Shown here: piece after piece, positions 1-8,884 of the stretch
How the letters are laid out: each line of letters opens with the position of its first letter
Position numbering within the stretch: the first letter of the stretch is position 1
Assembly: GCF_013127955.1 (NCBI RefSeq)
Contig: NZ_CP053435.1
Span: 2,356,001-2,420,000 of the forward strand
DNA: 64,000 bases
Origin: Spirosoma taeanense
GTDB lineage: Bacteria; Bacteroidota; Bacteroidia; Cytophagales; Spirosomataceae
Reading direction: 5' to 3'
The notes under the pieces: generated by a model
The model's input: only the letters and a program-made list of their open reading frames with translations
Databases searched by the model: none
What the model was told of the DNA's origin: nothing
Program-made: the position numbers and the translations under genes

Positions 1-2638
1 GGTCCATCAGGGCTGCCTTGATACTTTGAAAGCTGATTGTTAGCAGGGCGATTACCGTTGCCAGCATACCCGCCCCGGCGAATATCCACCATTCAATGTC
101 AATCTTGTAGGCGAAGTCGGCCAGCCACCGATTCATGGCATACCAGGCAAGCGGTGAGGCAATCAGAATAGCGATCAGCACCAGTTTCAGAAAATCAGCC
201 GATAGCAACGTAACGATACTCGGAACGCTCGCGCCGAGCACTTTCCGGACGCCAATTTCTTTGGTGCGCTGCTCCGCCGTGAACGCAGCCAGTCCGAACA
301 AACCCAGGCAGGAAATAAAGATGGCTAAGAAGGCAAAGTAATTCGCCAGCGTACCGACCACAATCTCGCTCCGGTACAGCTTCTGAAACTCCTGATCCGC
401 GAACTTGTACGAGAACGGAAACTTCGGGTTAAGCTGTCGCCATAGCGTTTCTACGCTCGCCAGGGCTTCGCGGCTTTGGCCCGGTTGTGTGCGGATAATG
501 ATATTCTTACGTTCCGGATCGGGGCTTAGTTTAATAATCAGCGGTTCGATCGGAATGTGCAGCGAGGTCATGTGATAATCCTCGATCAGCCCGATAATGG
601 TGCCCTGTTTACCCCATAACGTCAACGGTTTACCGATGGGATCTACGTAACCAATCCGCCGGGCGGCCGTTTCGTTGATGAGGTAGCTAACCGAATCCAG
701 GCCGTATGCTTTCGAGAAGTCGCGCCCTTTCAGATTCAGTTTTAACGTTTTGGTGAAGTCATAATCCACGGTCGAAAACTGAAACTCGATACTGACGTCG
801 GGGCCTTTGCCCGGCCACTGCACGTTGCCGGTGCTGCCAAAGGTGTTGGTCGGCGTACCATCCATATACGTCATGGACTGAATGCCCGGCGATTTCAGTA
901 GTTCCTGCTTAAAGGTGCTGTATTTGTCTACCAGATTCCCTTCGGCCGAGAGATAGATCAAGTTTTCCCGATCATAGCCCAGGTTCTTGGTCTGGATGAA
1001 ATTAATCTGCCGGTAAACCACGATGGTGCCGATAATGAGCAGCATCGATAGTACGAACTGAAACACGACCAGCCCCTGCCGGAACAGCCGCGCACCCGAG
1101 CCAAACCGGAGGCTACCTTTCAGAACGCGAATCGGGTTGAGCGACGACAGAAACAGAGCCGGGTAGCTTCCGGCAATCAGTCCGGTTAGGAGTGCCATGC
1201 CCAGCAGCGTCGCCCAGAACGAAGGGCTGGCATAACGGAACGTAATGTGTTTTTCGGTCAGGGTATTGAAGACGGGCAGCAGGAGCCAGACGATACCCAG
1301 TGCCAGGACTAACGCCAGGAACGTAAGCAATAGGGCCTCGCCCACAAACTGGCCAATCAGCAGGCTCCGTACGGCCCCGATCACCTTCCGGACGCCGACC
1401 TCCCGCGCCCGCCTGACCGACCGGGCCGTGGCCAGATTCATGAAGTTAATGCAGGCAATCAGCAGAATGAACACGGCCACGATACCAAACAGCCGCACGT
1501 ATTCGATGCGGCCACCGTCCTGATAACCGTCCTTGAAGTTGGAATACAGATACCCTTCGGGAAACGGTTGCAGAAACAGCTCAATCTTGAAAGGGCTTTC
1601 TTTCATACGGGGATTCACTTCCTTCAGAAAGTGCTTCAGTTTGGCTTCGAGTCGGTCCGCGTCCGGGAGGTCGCCGTTGCGGGCCTGGTGCAGTTGAATG
1701 AACGTGCGGGGCGCGTTGCTTCCCCAGTCTTTAAGCCATTCGTTCCGCCTGATGAAATCCTGCCAGCTCAGCAGATAATCGTATTTCTCCGAACTGTTGT
1801 CCGGCAGATTCTCGAAAACGGCCGTAACCTGATAATCGGTCTGGTTATCCAGCCGGATGCTTTTTCCGATGGCGGCCTGCGGACTACCAAAATAGTTCTC
1901 AGCCAGTTTGCGGGAAATTGCCAGGTTAGCCGGGGCATTCAACGCCGTTTCAGGACGCCCTTCCAGCAGCGGCACCGTAAACATGCTGAACCAGTCAGCT
2001 CCGGCAAACCGCCCTTTCTCCCTGTTGAATTTTTCCCCTACGGTAAAGGTGCGCTGATCTTCCCACGAAAAGCCCGCGGCATATTCAATTTCCGGAAACT
2101 TCTTTTTAAGCTCATCCGACAGTAGCCCTGGTGTGCTGGGCGCGGCTACTACCTTCCCATCGTAGAGCTGACGCTCCATGACGTTGTACAATCGGGTGCC
2201 ATTGGCGTGGTAGGCATCGACGCTGAACTCGTCCTGAATCCAGAGAAAGATGAGCAGGCTACAAACCATGCCCAGGGCCAGCCCCAGGATGTTAATAGCC
2301 GAGAACGTTTTGTTGTGGGCGATGTTCCGCCAGGCAATTTTGAGATAGTTACGTATCATGGCAGGGTGTAACGAAATAGGTGATGTGTATTCGTCGGATT
2401 GATGAACCGTCCGCTGACGTTTGAGGGCAAATGGCCGGATAAACCCCAGAACCTCCCAGATATACTGCCGCCGGGCGCTGCGTTCGCCGACCAGCGCGAC
2501 CCGTCGCGTAAAGCGCTCATACAGGTCGCCCTGCACTTCTTCCAGCAGGTGGGGAGCGCAGAACCATGCCAGCAGGCGGTCGGCCCAGCGCGGTGGTGAT
2601 CCGGCATTTTGGCGAGGGGCGGGGGGCTTGGGGTTCAT
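1..2638 (-). CDS. FtsX/MacB-type ABC transporter permease with N-terminal permease-prefix domain (C-terminus beyond window)
   Basis: Open from an ATG at 2638 to the left edge, at least 879 residues; probably only the last few are missing. Residues 1-90 form a soluble prefix (APHLLEEVQGDLYERF) of the permease-prefix-domain-2 type. A classic permease start, MIRNYLKIAWRNIAHNKTFS, follows at residue 95. Then come a MacB-like periplasmic domain, an FtsX domain containing ARSVRRAREVGVRKVIGA, a second periplasmic domain and a second FtsX domain containing EQRTKEIGVRKVLGA. This duplicated layout is common in Cytophagales. The start overlaps the PadR gene stop by 4 nt (ATGA), so the two are translationally coupled. 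The substrate is unknown and no ATPase gene is visible here. Confidence 0.93.
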   Translation of the reverse strand, partial: MNPKPPAPRQNAGSPPRWADRLLAWFCAPHLLEEVQGDLYERFTRRVALVGERSARRQYIWEVLGFIRPFALKRQRTVHQSDEYTSPISLHPAMIRNYLKIAWRNIAHNKTFSAINILGLALGMVCSLLIFLWIQDEFSVDAYHANGTRLYNVMERQLYDGKVVAAPSTPGLLSDELKKKFPEIEYAAGFSWEDQRTFTVGEKFNREKGRFAGADWFSMFTVPLLEGRPETALNAPANLAISRKLAENYFGSPQAAIGKSIRLDNQTDYQVTAVFENLPDNSSEKYDYLLSWQDFIRRNEWLKDWGSNAPRTFIQLHQARNGDLPDADRLEAKLKHFLKEVNPRMKESPFKIELFLQPFPEGYLYSNFKDGYQDGGRIEYVRLFGIVAVFILLIACINFMNLATARSVRRAREVGVRKVIGAVRSLLIGQFVGEALLLTFLALVLALGIVWLLLPVFNTLTEKHITFRYASPSFWATLLGMALLTGLIAGSYPALFLSSLNPIRVLKGSLRFGSGARLFRQGLVVFQFVLSMLLIIGTIVVYRQINFIQTKNLGYDRENLIYLSAEGNLVDKYSTFKQELLKSPGIQSMTYMDGTPTNTFGSTGNVQWPGKGPDVSIEFQFSTVDYDFTKTLKLNLKGRDFSKAYGLDSVSYLINETAARRIGYVDPIGKPLTLWGKQGTIIGLIEDYHMTSLHIPIEPLIIKLSPDPERKNIIIRTQPGQSREALASVETLWRQLNPKFPFSYKFADQEFQKLYRSEIVVGTLANYFAFLAIFISCLGLFGLAAFTAEQRTKEIGVRKVLGASVPSIVTLLSADFLKLVLIAILIASPLAWYAMNRWLADFAYKIDIEWWIFAGAGMLATVIALLTISFQSIKAALMD

Positions 2639-2973
2639 AGGCTGATAGCTGGTAAGGTTTGCGGAGCAATAGAATTCCATAACTGCTCACGTACGGCCCG
2701 GATGTCGTGCAGCGTCCGGCTACCCAGCACCGTTACGGTGAACAGGCGTTTCCGCCGACCGCCCCGTTCGGCCGTGGCTTCGCCCATTTGGGATACCAGC
2801 ATGCCTTTCTCCTGCAGACGGTGCAGCGCTGCATGTACGGCGCTGATGCTAACCGAGCGTCCGGTCTGCTTATCCAGTTCGTCGGTAATGGCTACTCCAT
2901 ACGCGCCACTGCCCAGCACGGCGACGGTTAGCAAAACGATTTCTTCAAACTCACCCAGGTACGTCCGTTTCAT
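2635..2973 (-). CDS. PadR family transcriptional regulator
   Basis: A 112-residue winged-helix protein (MKRTYLGEFEEIVLLTVAVL) with the PadR recognition region VSISAVHAALHRLQEKGML and a wing containing ERGGRRKRLFTVT. PadR proteins are mostly repressors of transporters and often act on their own promoter. It is the first gene of a two-gene operon with the permease, overlapping it by 4 nt, so it probably controls that permease. Two perfect palindromes lie just upstream (2993-3031). The inducing ligand is unknown. Confidence 0.95.
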   Translation of the reverse strand: MKRTYLGEFEEIVLLTVAVLGSGAYGVAITDELDKQTGRSVSISAVHAALHRLQEKGMLVSQMGEATAERGGRRKRLFTVTVLGSRTLHDIRAVREQLWNSIAPQTLPAISL

Positions 2974-2992
2974 TCGTCTTCGTTAGTTCAAT

Positions 2993-3031
2993 ATTTGTAG
3001 AACAAATGGTTTGCCAATTTCGAAAATTGGC
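2993..3031. promoter_or_regulatory. Two palindromes upstream of padR, candidate operator
   Basis: ATTTGT-AGA-ACAAAT occupies 2993-3007 and GCCAATTT-CGA-AAATTGGC occupies 3013-3031. Both are perfect, both have a 3-nt centre, and their centres are 22 nt apart (about two helical turns). They sit 20-58 nt upstream of the padR start codon. This suits binding by a dimeric winged-helix repressor. The operator role is an inference. Confidence 0.5.
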
Positions 3032-3199
3032 TTAAACGGCTGATTTGGGGCTTATTGAGACATTTGCCCTGTCCGGAATCGTACACCGCCTGTCCGCAGC
3101 CGAACAAACCGTTCGAAAACGGGTCAATACAATCCGCGCTTACCCGTAATTTCGCGGGCACATCTGCCAGCTATGGCGTCAATAGTTTACTGAATCAAT

Positions 3200-3820
3200 A
3201 TGGCTCTCAAAACGCTCGTTAAAATCTCCAACGTAACCAACCTCAGCGATGCCCGCTACTGCGCCGGTATGGGCGTCGATATGCTTGGCTTTTCGATGGA
3301 CACCAACTCGCCTGATTACGTCGAACCGAAAAAATTTAATGAAATCAAGGCTTGGGTGGCTGGCGTGCAGATTGTCGGCGAAACCACGGCTACGGACCCC
3401 GACGTAATCGAGCAACTGATTGAGACGTACCAGCCGGACCTGCTGCAGGTAGACGAAGCGGCTCTGCTGCCGTATCTGGGCACGTTTGGCCTGCCCATTA
3501 TTCTGCGGGCCGATCTGTCGCAGCTTACCCTTGACCAGCTCGATACGCTGCTCCTGACCGGCTCATCGGGTGCTGAATATATTCTGCTGGAAAGCAATAG
3601 CCCCATTCATCTCGATGATGTGTTGAAAACGGCCCTGCAGCGACTGGCAGCTCGTTATCCAATTCTGCTGGGAACGGGCGTATCGGTCAATAACGTCCAT
3701 ACGCTGCTGGCCGACCTGTCGGTTCGGGGTATTGCGCTGACCGGGGGCGACGAAGAGCGACCCGGGAACAAGGAGTTTGGCGAATTGATGGATATTCTGG
3801 AAGCAATCGAAGAAGAATAG
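3200..3820 (+). CDS. TrpF-like (phosphoribosylanthranilate isomerase-like) barrel protein lacking catalytic residues
   Basis: A 206-residue protein that follows the TrpF pattern from end to end: KISNVTNLSDARYCAGMG matches the family start (KICGLT..DA..A...G), GVDMLGFSMD matches the next strand, and GGDEERPGNKE matches the phosphate-binding end (SSGVE..PG.KD). The catalytic Cys is Ser10, the following Gly is Asn11, the VQLHG motif reads LLQVDE, and the catalytic Asp position reads Glu in YILLES. It is probably not an active isomerase. No other trp gene is nearby. It stands alone between padR, which is divergent, and the pspC pair. Confidence 0.75.
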   Translation: MALKTLVKISNVTNLSDARYCAGMGVDMLGFSMDTNSPDYVEPKKFNEIKAWVAGVQIVGETTATDPDVIEQLIETYQPDLLQVDEAALLPYLGTFGLPIILRADLSQLTLDQLDTLLLTGSSGAEYILLESNSPIHLDDVLKTALQRLAARYPILLGTGVSVNNVHTLLADLSVRGIALTGGDEERPGNKEFGELMDILEAIEEE

Positions 3821-3826
3821 CCTGTT

Positions 3827-3860
3827 TTGACGTTACAAGCTGGTTGGGCGTATATATTTG
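3827..3860 (+). promoter_or_regulatory. Bacteroidota-type promoter for the pspC operon
   Basis: TTG at 3827-3829, a 23-nt spacer, then TATATTTG at 3853-3860, which fits TTG-N17-23-TANNTTTG. Transcription would begin near 3864, giving a leader of about 125 nt before the PspC-domain gene. Confidence 0.55.
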
Positions 3861-3988
3861 CGCTACTATGTATAACCTACTATCATTGAAAACATACTTC
3901 CATCAATAGCCGCGTCCATCCGTCCGATTCTCGTTTCCTCTGACCCGGCTACCTAGTACGTTTACATCGGTTTTAGACCCAAAAAGCC

Positions 3989-4462
3989 ATGAACAAACGA
4001 TTAGAGCGCATCTCCGACGAGGCTATGGTCGGGGGCGTCGCGGCCGGACTGGCCCACTATTTTGGATGGAATCGCACACTGGTGCGCCTGATATTCCTGA
4101 TTGGTATTCCGCTTCCTGGCTTTCCAGCCTTGCTGATTTACATTATCTTGTGGATCGCAATGCCGAAGCAGCCGCTCGGAGCATCGGTCAATCAGTTAAC
4201 CGTTTATGCAAATCCTGTTTTTTCCATGAATCCCTACAACCCCAACCAGCCCGCATCTCCCGACCGTAGTGTCATTGGCGGGGCCATTCTGATCCTGCTC
4301 GGCATTTTGTTCCTGATCAACCGCTACTTCGACATTGACTTTGGCGATCTGTGGCCGTTTATTCTGATTGCCGTCGGTCTGTGGCTGATTTTCAAAGATC
4401 GGATCAAAACCCCCTACGACCCGAACAGCAATAACCCCAACCATCCTAACGATACGCTCTGA
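3989..4462 (+). CDS. PspC domain-containing membrane protein
   Basis: 157 residues. Residues 1-60 are a PspC domain (RISDEAMVGGVAAGLAHYFG, then a membrane segment PLPGFPALLIYIILWIAMPK). A second hydrophobic region near residues 95-135 (GGAILILLGILFLINRYF, then FILIAVGLWLIF) resembles the LiaI/LiaF transmembrane region. PspC proteins take part in envelope-stress sensing. The next gene starts 2 nt after the stop and has the same C-terminal membrane pattern, so the two are probably one operon and may act together. Confidence 0.88.
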   Translation: MNKRLERISDEAMVGGVAAGLAHYFGWNRTLVRLIFLIGIPLPGFPALLIYIILWIAMPKQPLGASVNQLTVYANPVFSMNPYNPNQPASPDRSVIGGAILILLGILFLINRYFDIDFGDLWPFILIAVGLWLIFKDRIKTPYDPNSNNPNHPNDTL

Positions 4463-4464
4463 TC

Positions 4465-5481
4465 ATGCAACGCCGAAACGGACTATTCTGGGGAATTTTT
4501 CTGCTGACGTTTGGCGTGCTGTTCCTGGCCCGTCGGGCGGGATGGCTGGATGTGGACTGGCATGCGCTCGTGAATCTGTGGCCCATCCTGTTGATTCTGG
4601 CCGGGGTGAACCTGATCCTCGAACGACGCGGTAACCCGGCGGCCTTCGTTACGACGGTGATGCTGGCGGTGGCGGTTCCTGCTACTCTATTTGGGTTTTT
4701 CGCCCACGATCGGGACCGCGATGGATTCCACATGCGCTGGAATCACGACAACGATGACGACAATGGCCGGGATTCCGATGATGAGGATGACGACAACGAA
4801 GCGGATTATCGCTCCGAGCGCGATCGGCGGAGTGGGGAAAAAGTGCAGACCAGTACGTTTTCTGAGTCGATGGACGCCGACACGCAGGAGGCTGTTCTGA
4901 AACTGGCGGGCGGAGCAGGCCGGTTTATCATCAGCGATCCAACGTCTGAGTTGATCAAGGCAGAAACGAAACAGACCGTCGGAACGTATTCCATGTCTGT
5001 CGACCGCGACCAGACCACCCATGTGCCAACCATCGAACTGAAGCCAACGGACGAGCATCAGGAAATTGACCTGAATGATGGTAAGTTCGAAAATCGGGTA
5101 GACGTACACCTGAACGCCAAACCCGTCTGGACAATGGATATCGCGCTGGGTGCTGGTCAGGGCGATCTGGACCTGAGCGCTTACGCCGTAAAAAATCTGA
5201 AACTTGCCGCTGGTGCCGCCGATCTTGACCTGAAACTGGGCGCAAAAACCGACCAGTCGGACGTAAAACTCGACGTAGGGGCGGCTTCCGTTACGGTACG
5301 CGTTCCGAAAGAGGTGGGCTGCCGGATTAAAAAAGACGGTGCCCTGAACCTGCAGCAACTGGACGATTTTACGGAAGTCGGCGGGGGCGAGTTTGTCAGC
5401 CCCGGCTACGATGGAGCCGCCAAAAAGATGACCATTCGCTTCGACGGCGGCATCTCGCGCTTCAAAGTCGTCCGCTACTAA
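4465..5481 (+). CDS. LiaF-like membrane protein with C-terminal beta-solenoid-like adhesin domain
   Basis: 338 residues. The N-terminal 90 carry LiaI/LiaF-type membrane hairpins (FWGIFLLTFGVLFLARRAGW, LWPILLILAGVNLILERRG). A highly acidic, His-rich linker at about 90-115 (HDNDDDNGRDSDDEDDDNE) could bind cations. The C-terminal 200 residues repeat short strands such as LDLSAYAVKNLKLAAGAADL, as in the DUF4097/toast-rack fold. It lies 2 nt downstream of the PspC gene. The role in sensing envelope damage is inferred from the LiaF family. Confidence 0.8.
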   Translation: MQRRNGLFWGIFLLTFGVLFLARRAGWLDVDWHALVNLWPILLILAGVNLILERRGNPAAFVTTVMLAVAVPATLFGFFAHDRDRDGFHMRWNHDNDDDNGRDSDDEDDDNEADYRSERDRRSGEKVQTSTFSESMDADTQEAVLKLAGGAGRFIISDPTSELIKAETKQTVGTYSMSVDRDQTTHVPTIELKPTDEHQEIDLNDGKFENRVDVHLNAKPVWTMDIALGAGQGDLDLSAYAVKNLKLAAGAADLDLKLGAKTDQSDVKLDVGAASVTVRVPKEVGCRIKKDGALNLQQLDDFTEVGGGEFVSPGYDGAAKKMTIRFDGGISRFKVVRY

Positions 5482-5537
5482 CGCAGGGTGAAGCCGCCCG
5501 TGATGTCCTGAAGGGCGAACCTAAAAGTCCACAGCAT

Positions 5538-5590
5538 AAAAAGCAGCAGCCCGATAACCTCATTTGAGTTATCGGGCCGCTGCTTTTTAT
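5538..5590. terminator. Bidirectional terminator between convergent genes
   Basis: Arms 5538-5558 and 5568-5588 pair over 21 nt with one mismatch around a 9-nt loop. The stem starts with AAAAA and ends with TTTTT, so it can work on both strands. It serves the pspC/liaF-like operon and the convergent MFS gene. Confidence 0.85.
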
Positions 5591-5649
5591 TGGCGCATCT
5601 TTCGGGGATATGAACTAGACAATTGCAGCCTGCTCAACTCATAGAGAAA

Positions 5650-6879
5650 CTAATGAAGCACTACTGTATCGGCGCCTTGTTGGAGGTCAACCTGCGTGGT
5701 TATTGTTCTTCGTCCCATCAGCAATACCAGCAGGGCAAGGGTTGCTGAGCCAGCCATACCCACCACCATCGGAATGGCCGAAGGAACTTCAAAAAGGCTT
5801 ATAATTACCGAGATCAACGTACCCATGCCCATTTGTAGGGCACCCATCAATGCCGACGCGCTACCAGCATTTTTGGAAAAAGGAGCCAGCGATAACGCTG
5901 AGGCATTTGGGTTGGTAAAACCGATGCAGCAAAGGAACAGGAACAGAAAAACAAGGGTAATCGGAAGCGTCAGCCAGCCATTTATGGCTACTGTCAGAAA
6001 CGTCAGGGCAACAATGACCTGACAAACCAGAGCCACGTTGACAATTTGATCGCTCCTGTAAGTTCGCAGCAGCAGGGTGTTTACCTGACTGGATCCAATA
6101 AAGCCAACCGAAAGAAATGCGAATATCCAGCCATATACTTTTTCGTCGGTATGGAATACTTCCATAAACAGAATCGGTGAGCCGGAAACATAGGCAAACA
6201 GACCTGAAAAGGCGATGGCCCCGGTGAAAGCATAGGTATAAAACTGGGGTTCGCGCAATACGCTCCAGAAATTAAGTAGAATCGGTTTCGGTTTTAGCGA
6301 AATCGACGGGTCGGGTTTATAACGGGCAGGCAACCAGAAGAAAACGGCGGCCAAAATAGCAACGCCCATCCCGGTGAGAATAATAAATACAGCCTGCCAG
6401 CCGAAGGCAGCGGTCACATACCCACCAACCGTTGGGGCGATCATCGGCGAAGCGCCTACGACGAGCAGTAACAGTGAGAACACCTTCGCATTGTCCTTCA
6501 CCGGAAACAGATCGCGCACCATTGCTACCGAGGCCACCGCTGCCGCGCAACTTCCGATGGCCTGTATGACACGCATGACGATCAGGCCGTCGATACTGTC
6601 TGTAAAAGCGCAGCCTGCTGATGCCAGGATGTACACAATCAGCCCGATGTACAATGGTTTTTTCCGCCCAAACCGGTCGAGCAAGGGCCCGTAAAGAAGC
6701 TGCCCCACCGAGATTCCGATGAAAAAGCCGGACAGAGAAAGAGAGACTTTTGCCGCGGTGGTGTGCAGATCGTTGGCAATGGCTGGGAAGCCCGGCAGAT
6801 ACATGTCAATGGAAAACGGCCCCAGAGCAGTTAAACTACCCAGAATCAAAATAAGAAAGAAATACGTCTTTTTGGACAT
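5650..6879 (-). CDS. Bcr/CflA family multidrug efflux MFS transporter
   Basis: 409 residues with about 12 membrane segments. The start matches Bcr/CflA drug:H+ antiporters: LTALGPFSIDMYLPGFPAIA, then the MFS loop-2/3 motif GPLLDRFGRKKPLYIG and the motif-C-like VGASPMIAPTVGGY. The family exports bicyclomycin, chloramphenicol-like compounds and sulfonamides; the real substrate cannot be read here. It is the last gene of the minus-strand redox/detoxification set, separated from the cupin gene by about 310 nt. Confidence 0.93.
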   Translation of the reverse strand: MSKKTYFFLILILGSLTALGPFSIDMYLPGFPAIANDLHTTAAKVSLSLSGFFIGISVGQLLYGPLLDRFGRKKPLYIGLIVYILASAGCAFTDSIDGLIVMRVIQAIGSCAAAVASVAMVRDLFPVKDNAKVFSLLLLVVGASPMIAPTVGGYVTAAFGWQAVFIILTGMGVAILAAVFFWLPARYKPDPSISLKPKPILLNFWSVLREPQFYTYAFTGAIAFSGLFAYVSGSPILFMEVFHTDEKVYGWIFAFLSVGFIGSSQVNTLLLRTYRSDQIVNVALVCQVIVALTFLTVAINGWLTLPITLVFLFLFLCCIGFTNPNASALSLAPFSKNAGSASALMGALQMGMGTLISVIISLFEVPSAIPMVVGMAGSATLALLVLLMGRRTITTQVDLQQGADTVVLH

Positions 6880-7191
6880 CAGGAGTTAATCTGGTGAATG
6901 CTAGTAAGGATTAAATGGGAAGAAAAGACATAACAGCCAGATGGAAAGGCATACTAGTCCGCCCAATTCATACTTGCTATTTATACACAGCCCCAATCGT
7001 TAAGGTTCGATTGTCCTGACAACCTTTGCCGAAATAGCCGTATGACTAAGTAGATTCATAATTTTCCAATAGATTGCCACATGGACAGTTCTTCGCTGAA
7101 CCGGTTGTTGATGACCGCGCATTGACCACCAAATTACATGGCTGGACGGCTTCATAGGATTTGCGACCGGAATCTGATTCGCAATGACGGC
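6880..7191. other. Intergenic region without recognisable gene
   Basis: The 312 nt between the MFS and cupin genes show no convincing reading frame, no exact promoter motif on either strand and no T-tract hairpin. The MFS promoter should lie in the part nearest 6880, but I cannot point to it. Confidence 0.5.
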
Positions 7192-7587
7192 TTATTTACG
7201 GTACTGCTCTTCACTCACCTTTTCCAGCCAATCGACTACTTTTCCATTCAGATTTTCCTGAATGGCAATGTGGGTCATGCCGGTCGTGGGGGTGGCACCG
7301 TGCCAATGCTTTTCGTTGGGCTCAAACCAAACGACGTCACCCGGATGAATTTCCTCAATCGGACCACCGTCGCGCTGTACCCAGCCGCAACCGGCGGTAA
7401 CGATCAGCGTCTGGCCCAGCGGATGGGTGTGCCAGGCCGTTCGGGCACCAGGTTCGAAGGTGACACTCGCTGCGGCTGCTCGTCTGGCGTCATTAGCCGC
7501 AAATAACGAATCAATGCGCACGGCGCCCGTAAACCAGTCTTCCGGCCCCTTGCCGGATGGCTGCGTACCAATTCTGGTTATTTCCAT
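7192..7587 (-). CDS. Cupin domain protein of the (R)-mandelonitrile-lyase-like type
   Basis: 131 residues from the ATG at 7587 ([19 protein letters not shown]), chosen over an upstream GTG because GGAG sits just before it and family members start there. It is a single cupin barrel with metal ligands in [16 protein letters not shown] (His, His, Gln) and the second motif PNEKHWHGA. The sequence closely follows small manganese cupins such as the Granulicella hydroxynitrile lyase, but in most genomes the natural role is unknown. It lies 44 nt downstream of the acetyltransferase gene, probably in the same transcript. Confidence 0.88.
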   Translation of the reverse strand: MEITRIGTQPSGKGPEDWFTGAVRIDSLFAANDARRAAAASVTFEPGARTAWHTHPLGQTLIVTAGCGWVQRDGGPIEEIHPGDVVWFEPNEKHWHGATPTTGMTHIAIQENLNGKVVDWLEKVSEEQYRK

Positions 7588-7631
7588 GTGAACTCCGTTT
7601 CGTTTAATGGATTGAACCACTCTACTCGTTG

Positions 7632-8207
7632 TTACAGTGTTTTGACAGTCCTAGCCGGAACGCCAGCTACGACGGTGTTGGGCACCACATCCCGACTAAC
7701 GACTGCACCGGCAGCCACGATAGCGTTTTCACCCACCGTAACACCCGGCAGAATGGTAGCTCCGGCGCCAATCCAGGCGTTACGTTTAATAACAATCGGC
7801 CGGGGCAGAACCGTCTTACGGTCGGCGGGGTCTAACGGATGATTTTCGGACGTCAGGTTGACGCTTGGGCCAATCTGGACATCATCTTCAATCGTGATAC
7901 CACCGATGTCCAGAAACGAACAATTGTGATTGATAAAGATATTTTTGCCTAGGCTGATGAACCGGCCAAAGTTGGTGTAGAAAGGCGGGAACACCGTTGT
8001 GGATGCGTCCACTTCCGTTCCGATGATGTCACTCAAGCGGTCGCGCACCAGGTCAACGTTGGTGGCCGTGGCATTCATCTCGACGCATAACCGGATAGTG
8101 CGCGAGACAACTTCACCAAACCGAGCGTACTCAGAGTCGTCCTTTCGGAGCGGCTCACCCGCCCGCATCCGCTGGAAGATATCGTTACTAGCTTGTTCGT
8201 TACTCAT
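7632..8207 (-). CDS. Sugar O-acetyltransferase (maltose/galactoside acetyltransferase family)
   Basis: 191 residues. An N-terminal helical cap is followed by a left-handed beta-helix of hexapeptide repeats ([40 protein letters not shown]). The catalytic His lies in [10 protein letters not shown], the typical position for LacA/Maa/NodL enzymes, which transfer acetyl from acetyl-CoA to a sugar hydroxyl. The C-terminal VPARTVKTL matches the family end. It belongs to the 5.6-10.8 kb minus-strand set. The acceptor is unknown. Confidence 0.9.
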   Translation of the reverse strand: MSNEQASNDIFQRMRAGEPLRKDDSEYARFGEVVSRTIRLCVEMNATATNVDLVRDRLSDIIGTEVDASTTVFPPFYTNFGRFISLGKNIFINHNCSFLDIGGITIEDDVQIGPSVNLTSENHPLDPADRKTVLPRPIVIKRNAWIGAGATILPGVTVGENAIVAAGAVVSRDVVPNTVVAGVPARTVKTL

Positions 8208-8225
8208 ATTCCTCTCTTATCAGAT

Positions 8226-8292
8226 ATAGCCCTGCCCATAACGCCTGTTAAACCTTGTATAGCAGCTTATCAGGCGTAATGGGCAGGGCTAT
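8226..8292. repeat. Long-stem inverted repeat with 23-nt loop
   Basis: Arms 8226-8247 and 8271-8292 are 22 nt each and complementary at 21 of 22 positions, enclosing a 23-nt AT-rich loop. No T-tract follows on either side, unlike the short-loop terminators in this window. It fills most of the gap between the acetyltransferase and the lipoprotein gene. It resembles the 17-bp stem with 22-nt loop at 41205-41260 in shape but not in sequence. Confidence 0.8.
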
Positions 8293-8306
8293 TCGTGATG
8301 TCACGT

Positions 8307-8783
8307 TTACCGCTCCAGTTCAAAAGTGACCGTAACGCTTCCCGAACCCAATGTGGCTGCCAGTCCGGTGGTGTCATTAATGCGGCCGAGCTTTGTATAC
8401 CGATAGGAAGTAGAAAATGCTTTATAGAAGAGTACCAGCGTATTAGCGCCATACAGCATCAAATCGCCGTTTTGAATGGTGCCGGGGTTTGATACGTTGA
8501 CAGGCAGGTTGCCGGATAAATCAACGTATTTCTCATTGCCGTTCAGCTCGGTCATCCTAACGGTCATGGGCAACCGGGCTTTGAATGCGGTTGCGGTAGC
8601 ATTGTCATACAGCGTTGCTGTGAACGTACTGGACCCAACTCTGATTCTCATTTGACTTCCTTTCAGATCAGGAGTACTGTTACTTGTTTTAGGGTTGCCC
8701 GACACAGAGGCATTTTCACCACAAGACGCCAAGCTGGCGAATAAGGAAGAAATGAAAAAAGCGACGACAAGTGAATAGTTCAT
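8307..8783 (-). CDS. Lipoprotein with cyclophilin-like fold
   Basis: 158 residues from the ATG at 8783, chosen because it begins a lipoprotein signal with lipobox LASC (Cys21). An upstream in-frame start would add 12 residues before the signal. After a Ser/Asn-rich linker, the mature part (MRIRVGSSTFTATLYDNATA, then LYGANTLVLFYKAF and YTKLGRINDTTGLAATLG) matches the cyclophilin-like-2 family (PF18050). That family is often encoded beside acetyltransferase, cupin and dehydrogenase genes as here. Its function is unknown. Confidence 0.82.
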   Translation of the reverse strand: MNYSLVVAFFISSLFASLASCGENASVSGNPKTSNSTPDLKGSQMRIRVGSSTFTATLYDNATATAFKARLPMTVRMTELNGNEKYVDLSGNLPVNVSNPGTIQNGDLMLYGANTLVLFYKAFSTSYRYTKLGRINDTTGLAATLGSGSVTVTFELER

Positions 8784-8884
8784 AGTAGTTAAGCTTTTAC
8801 AGACTTCCTTATCCAGCACTTTTTCTCAGGCGTCGTTGATTTCCTCGGCTTATCACCTGGATTTTCGGGTCAATGATACCGCGC

